Both the position numbers and the translations under genes were made by a program. 64,000 nucleotides of DNA, taken from Salinibacterium hongtaonis (GTDB taxonomy: Bacteria; Actinomycetota; Actinomycetes; Actinomycetales; Microbacteriaceae). The DNA lies in assembly GCF_003065485.1 (NCBI RefSeq), contig NZ_CP026951.1, forward strand, positions 1 to 64,000, in the 5' to 3' direction. Below the pieces are notes generated by a model. The model was not told where the DNA came from and ran no database searches. It saw nothing but the letters and a program-made list of their open reading frames with translations. Positions 1 to 11,764 of the stretch are shown here, in pieces. Position 1 is the first letter of the stretch, and every line of letters begins with the position of its first letter.

Positions 1-18
1 TGGTGTGACTGCACAGCC

Positions 19-39
19 GGTGGATAACCCTGTGTATAA
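19..39. promoter_or_regulatory. DnaA-box-like pair upstream of dnaA
   Basis: Two 9-mers, GGTGGATAA (19-27) and TGTGTATAA (31-39), each differ by one base from the DnaA box TGTGGATAA. They lie just upstream of the preferred dnaA start at 68. Sites here would fit autoregulation of dnaA by DnaA. The window begins at base 1, so the rest of the promoter is not visible. Confidence 0.5.
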
Positions 40-67
40 CTACGAGATAACAGGGAGAATGCGACGC

Positions 68-1477
68 ATGACCGATCCGGGCGATCCAACGCAAGGGATC
101 TGGCAGAGCATCCTGTCATCGCTGAGATCAGACGACCGCATCACCCCGCAGTTGCAAGGCTTTCTCAGTCTTGTGGAACCCCGCGGCATCATGGCGGGAA
201 CCCTCTACCTCGAGGTTCCCAATGATCTCACCCGGGGCATGCTCGAGCAGCGCATCCGCATTCCGCTGCTCAACGCAATTGCGGATCTCGATGGAGCCGC
301 CGATCTCACTAACTTCGCGATCGTGGTCAATCCAGAGATTTCGCACATCCAACTCGACCAGGCACAGGAACCGGAGGAACAGGCCTACATTGAGCCTCTC
401 CCACCAGCACCGACGCCCGAGGCAGGGCGACGAAGCGACTCCCGGCTGAACCCCAAATACAACTTCGACAACTTTGTCATCGGCGGGTCAAACCGGTTCG
501 CGCACGCCGCTGCGGTTGCCGTGGCTGAAGCTCCCGCGAAGGCTTACAACCCGCTGTTCATCTACGGCGACTCCGGACTTGGCAAAACTCACCTTCTGCA
601 TGCGATCGGTCACTACGCCGAAAGCCTCTATCCCGGCATCCGGGTTCGTTATGTGAGCTCCGAAGAATTCACCAACGACTTCATCAACTCGATCGCCAAC
701 AACCGGTCGTCGGTGTTTCAGTCTCGATACCGGGACATCGACATCCTTCTGATTGACGACATTCAGTTTTTGCAGGGAAAGGACTCCACGCAGGAGGCCT
801 TCTTCCACACGTTCAATACCCTGCACGATCACAACAAGCAGGTGGTCATCACCAGCGACCTGCCGCCGAAACACCTCACGGGATTTGAAGACCGCATGAG
901 GTCTCGGTTCGAATGGGGCCTGATTACGGATGTTCAGGCGCCAGATCTAGAAACCCGCATCGCCATCCTGCGCAAGAAGGCACAGAGTGAGCGTCTGCAG
1001 GTGCCCGACGACATCTTGGAATACATGGCGTCAAAGGTTTCGTCGAACATTCGTGAACTCGAAGGAACCTTGATTCGCGTCACTGCGTTCTCCAGCCTCA
1101 ACAAGACACCGGTCGACCTGACCCTGGTTCAAACGGTTCTCAAGGACCTCATCACTCTCGACGATGACAATGTGATCGCGCCGGTCGAGATCATCAATCA
1201 CACTGCGGCGTACTTCAAACTCAGCGTCGACGATCTCTACGGCTCCTCCCGTTCCCAGGCCGTGGCCACGGCTCGGCAGATCGCCATGTATCTCTGCCGG
1301 GAGATGACCAATCTGTCGCTGCCTAAGATCGGGCAGCTCTTTGGCGGGAGGGATCACACCACCGTTATGTACGCGAACAAGAAGATCACCGAACTCATGA
1401 AGGAACGGCGCTCGATTTACAACCAGGTCACCGAGCTCACGAGTCGCATCAAACAGAATCATCGGTTCTCGAGTTAA
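68..1477 (+). CDS. dnaA: Chromosomal replication initiator protein DnaA
   Basis: AAA+ ATPase that binds DnaA boxes, opens oriC and loads the replicative helicase. Domain I is at about residues 1-90, a Pro/Glu-rich linker at 95-125, Walker A GDSGLGKT at 167-174, Walker B LLIDDIQF at 227-234, and a domain IV helix-turn-helix carrying the DnaA signature RDHTTVMY near the C-terminus. The frame is open from GTG at 5, but ATG at 68 is preferred: it follows GGGAG (53-57) at about 10 nt and gives the MTDP... N-terminus with a 469-residue protein of normal length. It is first in the dnaA-dnaN-recF-gyrB-gyrA series. A terminator-like hairpin follows. All key ATPase residues are intact. Confidence 0.97.
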   Translation: MTDPGDPTQGIWQSILSSLRSDDRITPQLQGFLSLVEPRGIMAGTLYLEVPNDLTRGMLEQRIRIPLLNAIADLDGAADLTNFAIVVNPEISHIQLDQAQEPEEQAYIEPLPPAPTPEAGRRSDSRLNPKYNFDNFVIGGSNRFAHAAAVAVAEAPAKAYNPLFIYGDSGLGKTHLLHAIGHYAESLYPGIRVRYVSSEEFTNDFINSIANNRSSVFQSRYRDIDILLIDDIQFLQGKDSTQEAFFHTFNTLHDHNKQVVITSDLPPKHLTGFEDRMRSRFEWGLITDVQAPDLETRIAILRKKAQSERLQVPDDILEYMASKVSSNIRELEGTLIRVTAFSSLNKTPVDLTLVQTVLKDLITLDDDNVIAPVEIINHTAAYFKLSVDDLYGSSRSQAVATARQIAMYLCREMTNLSLPKIGQLFGGRDHTTVMYANKKITELMKERRSIYNQVTELTSRIKQNHRFSS

Positions 1478-1498
1478 ACCACATCTCGACGCAGTTGA

Positions 1499-1530
1499 GG
1501 GCACCTCCTTAGGGGGTGCCCTTCGTCGTT
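1499..1530 (+). terminator. Terminator after dnaA
   Basis: Inverted repeat GGGCACC (1499-1505) / GGTGCCC (1515-1521) with a short loop, followed by a T-rich stretch ending near 1531, 22 bases after the dnaA stop codon. It separates dnaA from the origin region. Confidence 0.7.
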
Positions 1531-1584
1531 TAAGGGCTCTTCTGCGAAATATCGCCCTAAAAGCGAATTCGCCGATCAATTCAC

Positions 1585-1830
1585 ACATGTGGAAAACCTG
1601 TGGATAACTGTGAATAACACGCCGTAAGCGTGTGGATGAGAATGACAAAGCTGTGGGAACTCGTCGCGACCGAGATTGTGTAATGCCAAGAGTTTCGACA
1701 TTCCCCTAACAGGGTCTCCACAAGTCACAAAGGTGTAGTTCCCCGTTGGCCATTGAAGAATTACACGTTCTCCACAAATTCCACAGCGGTTAATACATTT
1801 ATTGTTCTTTAACTTGAATTTGGCGATCCG
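1585..1830. other. Putative oriC (DnaA boxes plus AT-rich segment)
   Basis: The 449-base gap between dnaA and dnaN has no gene. It contains a perfect DnaA box TGTGGATAA (1599-1607) flanked by near matches TGTGGAAAA (1588-1596) and TGTGAATAA (1609-1617). Weaker sites lie at 1631-1639, 1714-1722, 1768-1776 (TTCTCCACA) and 1777-1785. A markedly AT-rich segment at about 1788-1825 could be the DNA-unwinding element. The dnaA-dnaN gap is the known origin location in Mycobacterium and Streptomyces. Box assignments are by eye. Confidence 0.75.
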
Positions 1831-1926
1831 ATAACCCTGACGAGCTTCCGGAACATGCTGTCTCGGGCTGTGCCAGTATTAAGCCCCCAGATCTTTTGTA
1901 ACGATCTGAGGCGAAAGGGGCACACC

Positions 1927-3075
1927 ATGAGGTTTCAGGTGAATCGTGACGTTTTCAGCGAAGCCGTCTCATTTGCCGTGAAGTTGTTGCCTCAGCGCAC
2001 GACGCTGCCCATCCTGAGCGGCGTTCTCATCGAGACAACTGACACGGGACTCAAGCTCTCGTCATTCGACTACGAGGTTTCGGCTCAAACCGAGATCGAC
2101 GCGGATGTCGAAGAAGCCGGCACAATTTTGGTCTCCGGCCGGCTCCTTGCCGATATCGCCAGCAGATTGCCGAACGCCCCCGTTCGCTTCACGACTGAGG
2201 ATTCACGGATCTCGGTTACCTGTGGGTCGGCAAACTTCACTCTTTTGAGCATGCCGGTCGAGGAATATCCCACGCTGCCTGAGGTTTCGGCCCAGTCCGG
2301 TCTGCTTCCCTCTGACTCTTTTTCGGATGCTGTCTCGCAAGTCGCCGTCGCTGCTTCCCGCGACGACGTAACGCCCGTCATCACAGGCGTTCAGCTCGAA
2401 GTCACCGACACCACGCTGAGCCTCGTCGCCACCGACCGCTACCGTGTTGCGGTTCGCGAAATCGACTGGGATCCGGGAGAGCGCGACTTCAGCGAACCGG
2501 TTACCGCGCTCGTGCCCGCCCGCACTCTGCAAGAAATTGGCAAGACCTTCGGCCACAGCGGCACGATTTCGGTAGCGATCACGAACAGCGATGATCGTGA
2601 GATCATCGCGTTCAGCGCTGACCGCAAGACGGTTACATCGCTGCTGATCAAGGGAAACTTCCCGCCCGTCAAGCGGTTGTTCCCCGAAGAGGTCGACAAC
2701 TACGCGGTAATCAATACCGGTGAGCTGATCGAAGCCGTTCGCCGTGTTCAGCTCGTGCTTGAGCGCGAAGCCGCACTTCGCTTCACATTCACGATCGACG
2801 GCCTCATCCTCGAGGCAATCGGTGGGGAACAAGCCCAGGCTTCCGAAACAATCGATGCTCACCTCCACGGAGGAGACATGGTTGTCTCGCTCAAGCCGCA
2901 GTTCTTGCTCGATGGGCTGGGAGCAGTGCACTCCGAATTCGTTCGGATGTCGTTCACGCGAACCGAGAACCCCAATAAGCCGGGCCCCGTTCTCATCACG
3001 AGCCAGTCGTCCAAGGATCAGCCCGGAGCCGACAACTACAAGTACCTGCTGCAGCCCAACCTGCTTCTTCGATAG
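1927..3075 (+). CDS. dnaN: DNA polymerase III sliding clamp, beta subunit
   Basis: Ring-shaped processivity clamp that tethers DNA polymerase III and other clamp-binding proteins to DNA. The 382-residue product begins MRFQVNRDVF and has the normal three-subdomain clamp length. The frame is open upstream to 1855, but ATG at 1927 is preceded by AAAGGGG (1914-1920) and matches the conserved clamp N-terminus, so it is chosen. The gene lies directly downstream of the putative origin, and recF begins only 3 bases after its stop, implying co-transcription and probable translational coupling. NucS, encoded at about 34.6 kb, is a known clamp partner. Confidence 0.97.
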   Translation: MRFQVNRDVFSEAVSFAVKLLPQRTTLPILSGVLIETTDTGLKLSSFDYEVSAQTEIDADVEEAGTILVSGRLLADIASRLPNAPVRFTTEDSRISVTCGSANFTLLSMPVEEYPTLPEVSAQSGLLPSDSFSDAVSQVAVAASRDDVTPVITGVQLEVTDTTLSLVATDRYRVAVREIDWDPGERDFSEPVTALVPARTLQEIGKTFGHSGTISVAITNSDDREIIAFSADRKTVTSLLIKGNFPPVKRLFPEEVDNYAVINTGELIEAVRRVQLVLEREAALRFTFTIDGLILEAIGGEQAQASETIDAHLHGGDMVVSLKPQFLLDGLGAVHSEFVRMSFTRTENPNKPGPVLITSQSSKDQPGADNYKYLLQPNLLLR

Positions 3076-3077
3076 CG

Positions 3078-4250
3078 GTGTTCGTCGCGCACCTCAGCCT
3101 GACGGACTTCCGCAACTACGCCCACGCGGATCTCGCTCTTGAGCCAGGACCGAACCTGTTCGTGGGTAGCAACGGCCAGGGCAAGACGAATCTGGTTGAG
3201 GCGCTCGGATATCTGAGCACGCTGGGGTCGCATCGGGTTTCGACCGATCACGCGATGATCCGGCAGGGCGAGCAATCCGCAATCATCAGGGCACGACTCC
3301 ATCATGGTGAGCGGCAGGTCTTGGTGGAGGTTCAGTTGAACCGAGGGGCAGCGAATCGCGCTCAGGTCAATCGATCGGCAATCAAGACACGGGAGTTGCC
3401 GCGCTATTTCTCAAGCGTGCTCTTTGCGCCAGAAGACCTCGCCCTCGTTCGTGGTGAGCCCTCGGGCCGCCGCCGCTTTCTCGATGAGCTTCTCGTACTG
3501 CTTTCCCCCCGACTTTCCGGCGTAATTGCGGACTATGACCGGGTGGTCCGACAGCGCAACACCTTGCTCAAATCAGCGCGCGCATCCGGGCTCAAAACAG
3601 GTCAGCTCACGACGCTTGAGGTATGGGATGACCGCCTTGTCGATCTCGGGTCGCAGCTCATCGAAGCTCGCACACGACTCGTGGCCGATCTTGCTCCTGA
3701 GGTGACGCGGGCCTATGAGTCGATTGCGGGAGAAGATCACAGCGCCGGCCTCACCAATCAACTGAGCATTTTCGGCGGCGGTGACAGCGACGAAATGGGT
3801 GAGGGTGAGGGCCTTTTTGGGGTAATTTCGGCCCAGGATGCCGCGGTCAATTTTAAAAAATCGCTCGAGCGGCTTCGCCGCAATGAGCTGGACCGTGCCG
3901 TGACCCTGGTTGGTCCGCACCGTGACGATCTTGTCCTCCAACTCAATGGAATGCCGGCGAGAGGGTATGCAAGTCATGGCGAATCATGGTCATTTGCCCT
4001 CTCTCTCAAACTCGCGGCTGCGCAAATCCTGCGGCGAGACTCCGCGACAGGCGACCCCGTGCTCATCCTTGACGATGTTTTCGCGGAACTCGATGAAGCT
4101 CGGCGAGAGCGCCTCGCCGCCGCGATTATCGACGTCGAGCAGGTGCTGATTACTGCTGCCGTTCATGACGATGTTCCGCCGGCGCTGCGAGCTCACACCG
4201 TGCACATTCGCAAGGGCACCGTCGTCGACGAGGGCGATCTCGATGGCTGA
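3078..4250 (+). CDS. recF: DNA replication and repair protein RecF
   Basis: SMC-like ATPase that helps load RecA at single-strand gaps. Walker A GSNGQGKT is at residues 30-37, and the C-terminal region carries the ABC-type Walker B LILDDVFAELD. Length (390 residues) is typical. GTG at 3078 is the start, 2 bases after the dnaN stop. The last 8 bases overlap the next gene, which starts at 4243, so recF and the DUF721 gene are almost certainly translated from one message. Confidence 0.96.
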   Translation: MFVAHLSLTDFRNYAHADLALEPGPNLFVGSNGQGKTNLVEALGYLSTLGSHRVSTDHAMIRQGEQSAIIRARLHHGERQVLVEVQLNRGAANRAQVNRSAIKTRELPRYFSSVLFAPEDLALVRGEPSGRRRFLDELLVLLSPRLSGVIADYDRVVRQRNTLLKSARASGLKTGQLTTLEVWDDRLVDLGSQLIEARTRLVADLAPEVTRAYESIAGEDHSAGLTNQLSIFGGGDSDEMGEGEGLFGVISAQDAAVNFKKSLERLRRNELDRAVTLVGPHRDDLVLQLNGMPARGYASHGESWSFALSLKLAAAQILRRDSATGDPVLILDDVFAELDEARRERLAAAIIDVEQVLITAAVHDDVPPALRAHTVHIRKGTVVDEGDLDG

Positions 4251-4779
4251 CGACAGTTTTTCTCATGAGGCAGAGGACGAGTTCGAAGAGCTCGCGAGCG
4301 GCCAGGAACATATTCAGGTCTATCTGAGGATGCGCCGCATCTTCGGGGATGGTTCTGTTCGCCACCGGGATACCCGGCGGCGCGCCAAGAAGGACCCCAC
4401 CTCGAGCGTTCCCTACGGAGCAGGCAGGGATCCGCGCGGACTCGGCGATGTCATGGACTCCCTCACCTCGCAACTGGGCTGGACATCCACGCTGGCTCAA
4501 TCGGACATCATCTCGGCGTGGGCGTCGATCGTTGGCGAAGAAACCGCCGAACATGCTGAGCCGGTCGGCATAGAAGATAAGACCCTTACCGTGCGGTGTG
4601 ACTCAACCGCCTGGGCCACGCAGTTGCGCCTGATGAGGCCGCAGATCCTTGGCAAGATCGCCACAGAGTTCGCCGAAGCAAACATCGAGTCGGTGCGCTT
4701 TCTTGGGCCGGACACCCCTTCTTGGAAACATGGCCCCAGATCGATTCCAGGGCGCGGCCCTCGCGATACTTACGGTTAA
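4243..4779 (+). CDS. DUF721 family protein (Rv0004 type)
   Basis: Conserved actinobacterial protein found between recF and gyrB, the same place as Rv0004 in Mycobacterium tuberculosis. The N-terminus (about 1-60) is acidic and low in predicted structure. The DUF721 domain spans about 75-165 and includes a conserved WASIVGEETAEH-like segment. The family is suspected to act in nucleic-acid transactions, but its biochemical role is unsettled. ATG at 4243 is chosen because it gives MADDSF... and overlaps the recF stop by 8 bases; an in-frame ATG at 4165 lies deep inside recF and is unlikely. Confidence 0.9.
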   Translation: MADDSFSHEAEDEFEELASGQEHIQVYLRMRRIFGDGSVRHRDTRRRAKKDPTSSVPYGAGRDPRGLGDVMDSLTSQLGWTSTLAQSDIISAWASIVGEETAEHAEPVGIEDKTLTVRCDSTAWATQLRLMRPQILGKIATEFAEANIESVRFLGPDTPSWKHGPRSIPGRGPRDTYG

Positions 4780-4858
4780 CACGTCAAATCAGCTCAGTAC
4801 GGCCGAAAGAGTGGCGCAGGAGGCCGAATTCACCCGTTCGACAGCCGAACCTTGGTAG

Positions 4859-6976
<2,118 letters not shown>

Positions 6977-7091
6977 TGCAGAGAATCGCCCCGCGATTGC
7001 CTGCACCGCAGTCGAGTGACCGGCCTATTCGGCCGAGCACATCGAGACACACAACTTCAGATGACGCAGAACATTAGACGAAATCAGGCAG

Positions 7092-9722
7092 ATGGCTGAC
7101 GAAAAAGACAACATCGAGAACCCCGCCGCGGACGAGCACGTCCCCGGCAAGGAGATCGACACCGCGCACGACAAGGTCACGCAGGTCGATCTCCAGCTCG
7201 AGATGCAGAGGTCGTACCTCGATTACGCGATGAGCGTGATCGTTGGGCGAGCTCTGCCGGACGTGCGCGACGGCCTCAAGCCGGTTCACCGCCGCGTGAT
7301 CTACGCGATGTACGACGGGGGATACCGCCCCGACAAGGCTTTCTCCAAGAGTGCTCGCGTCGTCGGCGAGGTCATGGGTCAGTTTCATCCGCACGGTGAC
7401 TCCTCAATTTACGACGCGCTCGTTCGCCTCGTGCAGCCGTGGAGCCTGCGCTACCCGCTAGCTCTCGGTCAGGGAAACTTCGGTTCCGCCGGCAACGACG
7501 GCGCGGCCGCCCCTCGATACACCGAAACGAAGATGGCTCCGCTCGCGCTCGAAATGGTGCGCGATATCGAAGAAGAAACCGTCGACTTTCAGGACAACTA
7601 CGACGGTCGCACGCAGGAACCCTCGGTTGTTCCCGCCCGATTCCCCAACCTGCTCGTCAATGGTTCCGTGGGTATTGCCGTCGGTATGGCCACGAACATT
7701 CCGCCGCACAACCTTCGTGAGGTCGGAGCAGGAGCCCTGTGGCACCTGGCCAATCCCGAGGCCTCACACGAGGAGCTTGTTGAAGCTCTGACGCAGCGCA
7801 TCAAGGGACCAGACTTTCCCACCGGCGCACAGATTCTTGGCGTCAAGGGAATTCAGGATGCTTACCGCACCGGCCGCGGTTCGATCACGATGCGCGCCGT
7901 TATCAACGTCGAGGAGCTGCAGGGTCGCACCTGCCTCGTTGTCACCGAGCTTCCGTACCAGGTGAACCCGGATAACCTCGCGCTCAAGATCGCTGATCTT
8001 GTTAAGGAAGGCAAGCTCGCAGGCATCGCCGACATCCGTGACGAAACCTCCGGCCGCACCGGTCAGCGCCTTGTCATCGTGCTCAAGCGCGATGCGGTTG
8101 CCAAGGTCGTGCTCAACAACCTCTACAAGCACACGCAGCTGCAGGAGAACTTTGGCGCGAACATGCTCGCGATCGTGGACGGCGTTCCGCGCACGCTAGC
8201 CGTCGACGGGTTCATCACCGCATGGGTCGCTCACCAGATCGAGGTCATCGTTCGGCGAACGCAGTTCCGTTTGCGCAAGGCAGAAGAACGCGCACACATT
8301 CTGCGTGGTTACCTCAAGGCGCTCGATGCGCTCGACGACGTCATCGCCCTCATCCGGCGTTCTTCGACCGTTGAAGATGCTCGCGACGGACTCATCTCGC
8401 TGCTGGAGATCGATGAGCTCCAGGCCCGCGCCATCCTCGACATGCAGTTGCGTCGTCTTGCTGCTCTTGAGCGCCAGAAGATCATGGACGAACACGCCCA
8501 GATCGAGCTGTTGATTGCCGAATACAACTCCATTCTCGCGAGCCCCGTTCGCCAGCGGGAGATCGTGAGCGAGGAGCTCACCGACATTCTCGACAAGTAT
8601 GGCGACGACCGGCGCACCGAGATCATGTACGGCTATGACGGCGACATGAACATGGAAGACCTCATCCCCGAAGAGGAGATGGTGGTCACCGTCACCCGTG
8701 GCGGCTACATCAAGCGCACCCGCAGCGACAACTACCGCAGCCAGCACCGCGGGGGCAAGGGAGTCAAGGGCGCCCAGCTCCGCGCTGACGACGTCGTCGA
8801 GCACTTCTTTGTGACCACGACGCATCACTGGTTGCTGTTTTTCACGAACACCGGCCGCGTCTATCGTGCCAAGGCATACGAGGTGCAGGAGGCCGGCCGC
8901 GATGCCAAGGGCCAGCACGTTGCCAACCTTCTCGCCCTGCAGCCGGGGGAGGAGATCGCACAGATCCTCGACATCCGCGATTACCAGGCAGCCCAGTACC
9001 TGGCCCTCGCAACGCGCGGCGGCCTCGTAAAGAAGACGGCGCTCAGTGAGTACGACACCAATCGTTCCGGTGGCATCATCGCGATCAACCTGCGCGAGGG
9101 AGACGAACTCGTCTCGGCGATGCTCGTCGACGAAGATTCTGACCTGCTGTTGGTATCGCGCAAGGGAATGTCGATTCGCTTCACCGCATCCGACGACGCC
9201 CTGCGCCCCATGGGTCGTGCTACCTCCGGTGTTATCGGAATGCATTTCAAGGGCGAGGACCAGTTGCTCTCAGCTTCGGTTGTCACTGACGACGGATTTG
9301 TTTTCGTCGTTACCGAGGGAGGCTTCGCCAAGCGCACGTCCGTTGACCAGTACCGCGTGCAGAACCGCGGCGGTCTTGGCATCAAGGTGGCCAAACTTCA
9401 GGAGGCCAGAGGCGATCTCGCCGGTGCCCTGATCGTAGAAGAGGACGACGAGGTTCTCGTGGTCCTTGCCAGCGGCAAGGTGGTACGCTCGGCAGTCGCC
9501 GAAGTCCCGGCGAAGGGTAGGGACACGATGGGAGTCGTTTTCGCTCGCTTTGCGGACGAAGACAGAATCATTGCGGTGGCCAAGAACTCGGAGCGCAACC
9601 TTCAGGGCCAGGAACTGCCCAGTGACGACACCCAGAATGGTGCAGGCTCAGCCGAAGCCCTTGACGCCCCCGTAGCTGCGGCGCCCGATACCGAAGAGAA
9701 GGATGAGACCCCGGATGAGTAG
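7092..9722 (+). CDS. gyrA: DNA gyrase subunit A
   Basis: DNA-cleaving and rejoining subunit of gyrase. Residues 1-40 are an acidic lead-in, and the catalytic winged-helix core carries active-site Tyr143 in APRYTETKM. The C-terminal domain has six-bladed wrapping repeats (e.g. [18 protein letters not shown]) and a long acidic tail. In the quinolone-resistance region ([10 protein letters not shown], 99-108) the positions equal to E. coli Ser83 and Asp87 are Ser104 and Asp108, the sensitive-type residues. Length 876 residues. The end overlaps the DUF3566 gene by 8 bases, implying coupling. Confidence 0.97.
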   Translation: MADEKDNIENPAADEHVPGKEIDTAHDKVTQVDLQLEMQRSYLDYAMSVIVGRALPDVRDGLKPVHRRVIYAMYDGGYRPDKAFSKSARVVGEVMGQFHPHGDSSIYDALVRLVQPWSLRYPLALGQGNFGSAGNDGAAAPRYTETKMAPLALEMVRDIEEETVDFQDNYDGRTQEPSVVPARFPNLLVNGSVGIAVGMATNIPPHNLREVGAGALWHLANPEASHEELVEALTQRIKGPDFPTGAQILGVKGIQDAYRTGRGSITMRAVINVEELQGRTCLVVTELPYQVNPDNLALKIADLVKEGKLAGIADIRDETSGRTGQRLVIVLKRDAVAKVVLNNLYKHTQLQENFGANMLAIVDGVPRTLAVDGFITAWVAHQIEVIVRRTQFRLRKAEERAHILRGYLKALDALDDVIALIRRSSTVEDARDGLISLLEIDELQARAILDMQLRRLAALERQKIMDEHAQIELLIAEYNSILASPVRQREIVSEELTDILDKYGDDRRTEIMYGYDGDMNMEDLIPEEEMVVTVTRGGYIKRTRSDNYRSQHRGGKGVKGAQLRADDVVEHFFVTTTHHWLLFFTNTGRVYRAKAYEVQEAGRDAKGQHVANLLALQPGEEIAQILDIRDYQAAQYLALATRGGLVKKTALSEYDTNRSGGIIAINLREGDELVSAMLVDEDSDLLLVSRKGMSIRFTASDDALRPMGRATSGVIGMHFKGEDQLLSASVVTDDGFVFVVTEGGFAKRTSVDQYRVQNRGGLGIKVAKLQEARGDLAGALIVEEDDEVLVVLASGKVVRSAVAEVPAKGRDTMGVVFARFADEDRIIAVAKNSERNLQGQELPSDDTQNGAGSAEALDAPVAAAPDTEEKDETPDE

Positions 9723-10122
9723 CATCGCCGAGAAACTCCAGCGCAAGTCCCAGAAGGCCCCCAACAGCAAGCAGGTTCGCCTGCGGCTGGTCTACATCGA
9801 CTTTTGGTCGGCCATCAAGCTGTCGTTCCTGTTGGCGGCATCGCTGGGCGTTGTGCTCATCGTGGTCTCGGCACTGGTCTGGACAGTCCTCGCATCGACC
9901 GGCATCTTCACCGACCTAGATTCGCTGCTCGGCGATGTCACGGGCGATGAGTCGTTCTCGCTGATGGCTAGCTTCTCGATCGTTCAGGTGCTCGGCTCAG
10001 CCATTGTGGTTGCGCTGCTCAACACGATCGTGGGTACCGCCCTTGGCGCCATTGCGGCAATGCTCTATAACCTCACGGTGCGCGTCACCGGCGGGCTGCT
10101 CGTCGGCTTCACCAACAACTAA
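9715..10122 (+). CDS. DUF3566 membrane protein (Rv0007 type)
   Basis: Small inner-membrane protein conserved directly downstream of gyrA in actinobacteria. A basic N-terminus (about 1-25) precedes transmembrane helix 1 (about 34-60), a short acidic loop, and helix 2 (about 85-120, rich in Ala/Val/Leu). Family function is not established. ATG at 9715 overlaps the gyrA stop by 8 bases and is chosen over ATG at 9703, which has its Shine-Dalgarno-like purines too close. Product 135 residues. Confidence 0.88.
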   Translation: MSSIAEKLQRKSQKAPNSKQVRLRLVYIDFWSAIKLSFLLAASLGVVLIVVSALVWTVLASTGIFTDLDSLLGDVTGDESFSLMASFSIVQVLGSAIVVALLNTIVGTALGAIAAMLYNLTVRVTGGLLVGFTNN

Positions 10123-10220
10123 AAACGTCTCTTAGATCGGATGGATGCCGAGTTGGGTATTCCGTTAGATCCCTCAATTTAGAGAATCGGGCTGCGTGCG
10201 ATACTCTCGTATCTGCCCAC

Positions 10221-10294
10221 GGGGATATAGCTCAGGCGGTTAGAGCGCTTCGCTGATAACGAAGAGGTCCCAGGTTCAAGTCCTGGTATCCCCA
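10221..10294 (+). tRNA. tRNA-Ile (GAT)
   Basis: Full cloverleaf: acceptor GGGGATA pairs with TATCCCC, the D arm includes AGCTCAGGCGG, the anticodon loop CTGATAA reads GAT, and the T arm contains GGTTCAAGTCC. Discriminator A at 10294; CCA is not encoded. The tRNA-Ile/tRNA-Ala pair after gyrA is conserved in actinobacteria. Confidence 0.96.
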
Positions 10295-10311
10295 CGCAGT
10301 ACCTCAACACC

Positions 10312-10339
10312 CTGTGCTTTCTCTTCGGAAAAAGCACAG
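10312..10339. other. Hairpin between tRNA-Ile and tRNA-Ala
   Basis: Perfect 9-bp inverted repeat CTGTGCTTT (10312-10320) / AAAGCACAG (10331-10339) with a 10-base loop in the 83-base spacer between the two tRNA genes. No T-run follows, so it is more likely a processing signal or attenuator-like hairpin than a strong terminator. Confidence 0.45.
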
Positions 10340-10377
10340 CAGCTCGGAATATTCTCCTTCGGGAGGGTAGCGGTTCC

Positions 10378-10450
10378 GGGGCCTTAGCTCAGTTGGTAGA
10401 GCGCTTGCTTTGCAAGCAAGATGTCAGGAGTTCGAATCTCCTAGGCTCCA
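10378..10450 (+). tRNA. tRNA-Ala (TGC)
   Basis: Acceptor GGGGCCT pairs with AGGCTCC (one G-U), D arm TTAGCTCAGTTGG, anticodon stem-loop with TTGCA giving TGC, and T loop GTTCGAATC. Discriminator A at 10450; CCA is not encoded. Confidence 0.96.
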
Positions 10451-10456
10451 CAAGAT

Positions 10457-10504
10457 AAGTCCGAACTTCGCACCGCATTCCGGTGAGAAGTTCGGACTTT
10501 TTTG
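10457..10504 (+). terminator. Terminator after tRNA-Ala
   Basis: Perfect 12-bp stem AAGTCCGAACTT (10457-10468) / AAGTTCGGACTT (10488-10499), followed by a run of T ending at about 10503. A classic intrinsic terminator for the tRNA transcript. Confidence 0.9.
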
Positions 10505-10527
10505 CTGCGGGGGTTGTTGTGCTGGCG

Positions 10528-11634
10528 CTAGCGGGCTTTCGCCGAAAGGGTGGCCGCTAGTTCGGGGATGCCCTTGAGCACGATGTTGACCAGCTCGTCG
10601 ATCGGCCGGGTGAGCGGGTCGGTAGCGGGCAAGTCGTTCTCAACATGCACGTCCATGATCGCGGCAGCAATTCCCTCGTTATCGAGCCCCTCGTGGTTGA
10701 TCGTGACGCCGATCACCGTCGTCTCGCTGAACGACTCGATCAGCGCCCTCTCGCTGGCAATGGTCGGCATGGGGATCGATGGGTAATCGCCCAGCGTGAG
10801 CCGTGCGGGAGCGTGCTGAAGAATGACGCTTGACGGCCTACTGCCGCGCAGAATGTACGCCGAGGTGAGGTATGCGGGGTGACTGAGCGCACCCTGGCCC
10901 TCGACGACAATCACATCGGGGAACTCGCCCTCGTAGGCCGCCACGACCTGGGCCTCTAGCTCGCCAGAGCAGAACTGCGGCGCTATCGCGTCGAGTGCTA
11001 CACCGTACGCGGCCCCCTGAATGAGCGATGTCTGGCCCGTGGCCACCATGACGGCACGGATGCCGCGAGCGTTCAGTGCCTGCACGAGAAGCGTCGCCGT
11101 GGTGCGCTTGCCGATGGCTCCATCGGTGCCCAGAATTGCGATTCGAGGGCACGGGACGTCGAATATCCGTCCTGTGAATACCGTGAGGTCTTTCTTGTCT
11201 TTGGGCCGGCGAACATCGGTGATGGTCACGCCGGAGGCGATGCTCGCGGCGACGAACTCGGCATCGTCGTTCAAGAACTCGTGTAGTCCGTTGATGATGC
11301 TCATTCCGCGGCCGATGGCATCAAGCAGCACCGAGCGCTGTTTGCGCGACAGCATGCCACTTGCGGGTGCGATCCCGCAGATGAGATAGGCGGGCACGGT
11401 GCCTGTATGGGCGATAGCCTCGGCCAGGCTCGCGACCAGTGGAATGCCGTTCGGCACGCCATCGAGGTACATTCCGGCGTCGAAGCCGGCACGGCTCGCA
11501 TCGATCACGCTGAGGATCTCGTACTTTTCGGAGTGACGTACCAGACCGTTGGCGGTCTTTCCGTCTTGTTCGCCGAATTGACCGTCGCAGTAGATGACGG
11601 CTGAGAACCGATTGGCGGGTAGTGAGGTGGGCAC
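10528..11634 (-). CDS. DUF1611 family P-loop protein (DgcN-like)
   Basis: The 368-residue product has an N-terminal Rossmann-like half (1-150) and a C-terminal P-loop NTPase-like half with GTDGAIGKRT at 169-178 and VEGQGALSHP further on, the DUF1611 signature. Characterised relatives (DgcN) act as D-glutamate N-acetyltransferases in D-amino-acid catabolism and sit beside a DgcA-type enolase; no such partner is visible here, so the substrate is unknown. The GTG start has AGGAG about 6 bases upstream on the minus strand. It stands alone between tRNA-Ala and the cwsA-position gene, where mycobacteria have no such gene, which suggests a lineage insertion. Confidence 0.75.
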   Translation of the reverse strand: MPTSLPANRFSAVIYCDGQFGEQDGKTANGLVRHSEKYEILSVIDASRAGFDAGMYLDGVPNGIPLVASLAEAIAHTGTVPAYLICGIAPASGMLSRKQRSVLLDAIGRGMSIINGLHEFLNDDAEFVAASIASGVTITDVRRPKDKKDLTVFTGRIFDVPCPRIAILGTDGAIGKRTTATLLVQALNARGIRAVMVATGQTSLIQGAAYGVALDAIAPQFCSGELEAQVVAAYEGEFPDVIVVEGQGALSHPAYLTSAYILRGSRPSSVILQHAPARLTLGDYPSIPMPTIASERALIESFSETTVIGVTINHEGLDNEGIAAAIMDVHVENDLPATDPLTRPIDELVNIVLKGIPELAATLSAKAR

Positions 11635-11764
11635 AATGGCTCCTTGATTTACCCAGAGGAGGCGACCCTATCGTGGCGGCAGCTGCGAGGCCGACGCGCG
11701 ATAAAGCGCTCTTCCCTGACATCGGCGCAGTGCCGATAGTGCCACGCTACCCCCGAGCCAGAGT

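Noticed and set aside
8196-9245. 349-codon minus-strand open frame opposite gyrA
   Set aside because: Antisense shadow of an intact gyrA C-terminal domain; its translation is low-complexity without domain signals.
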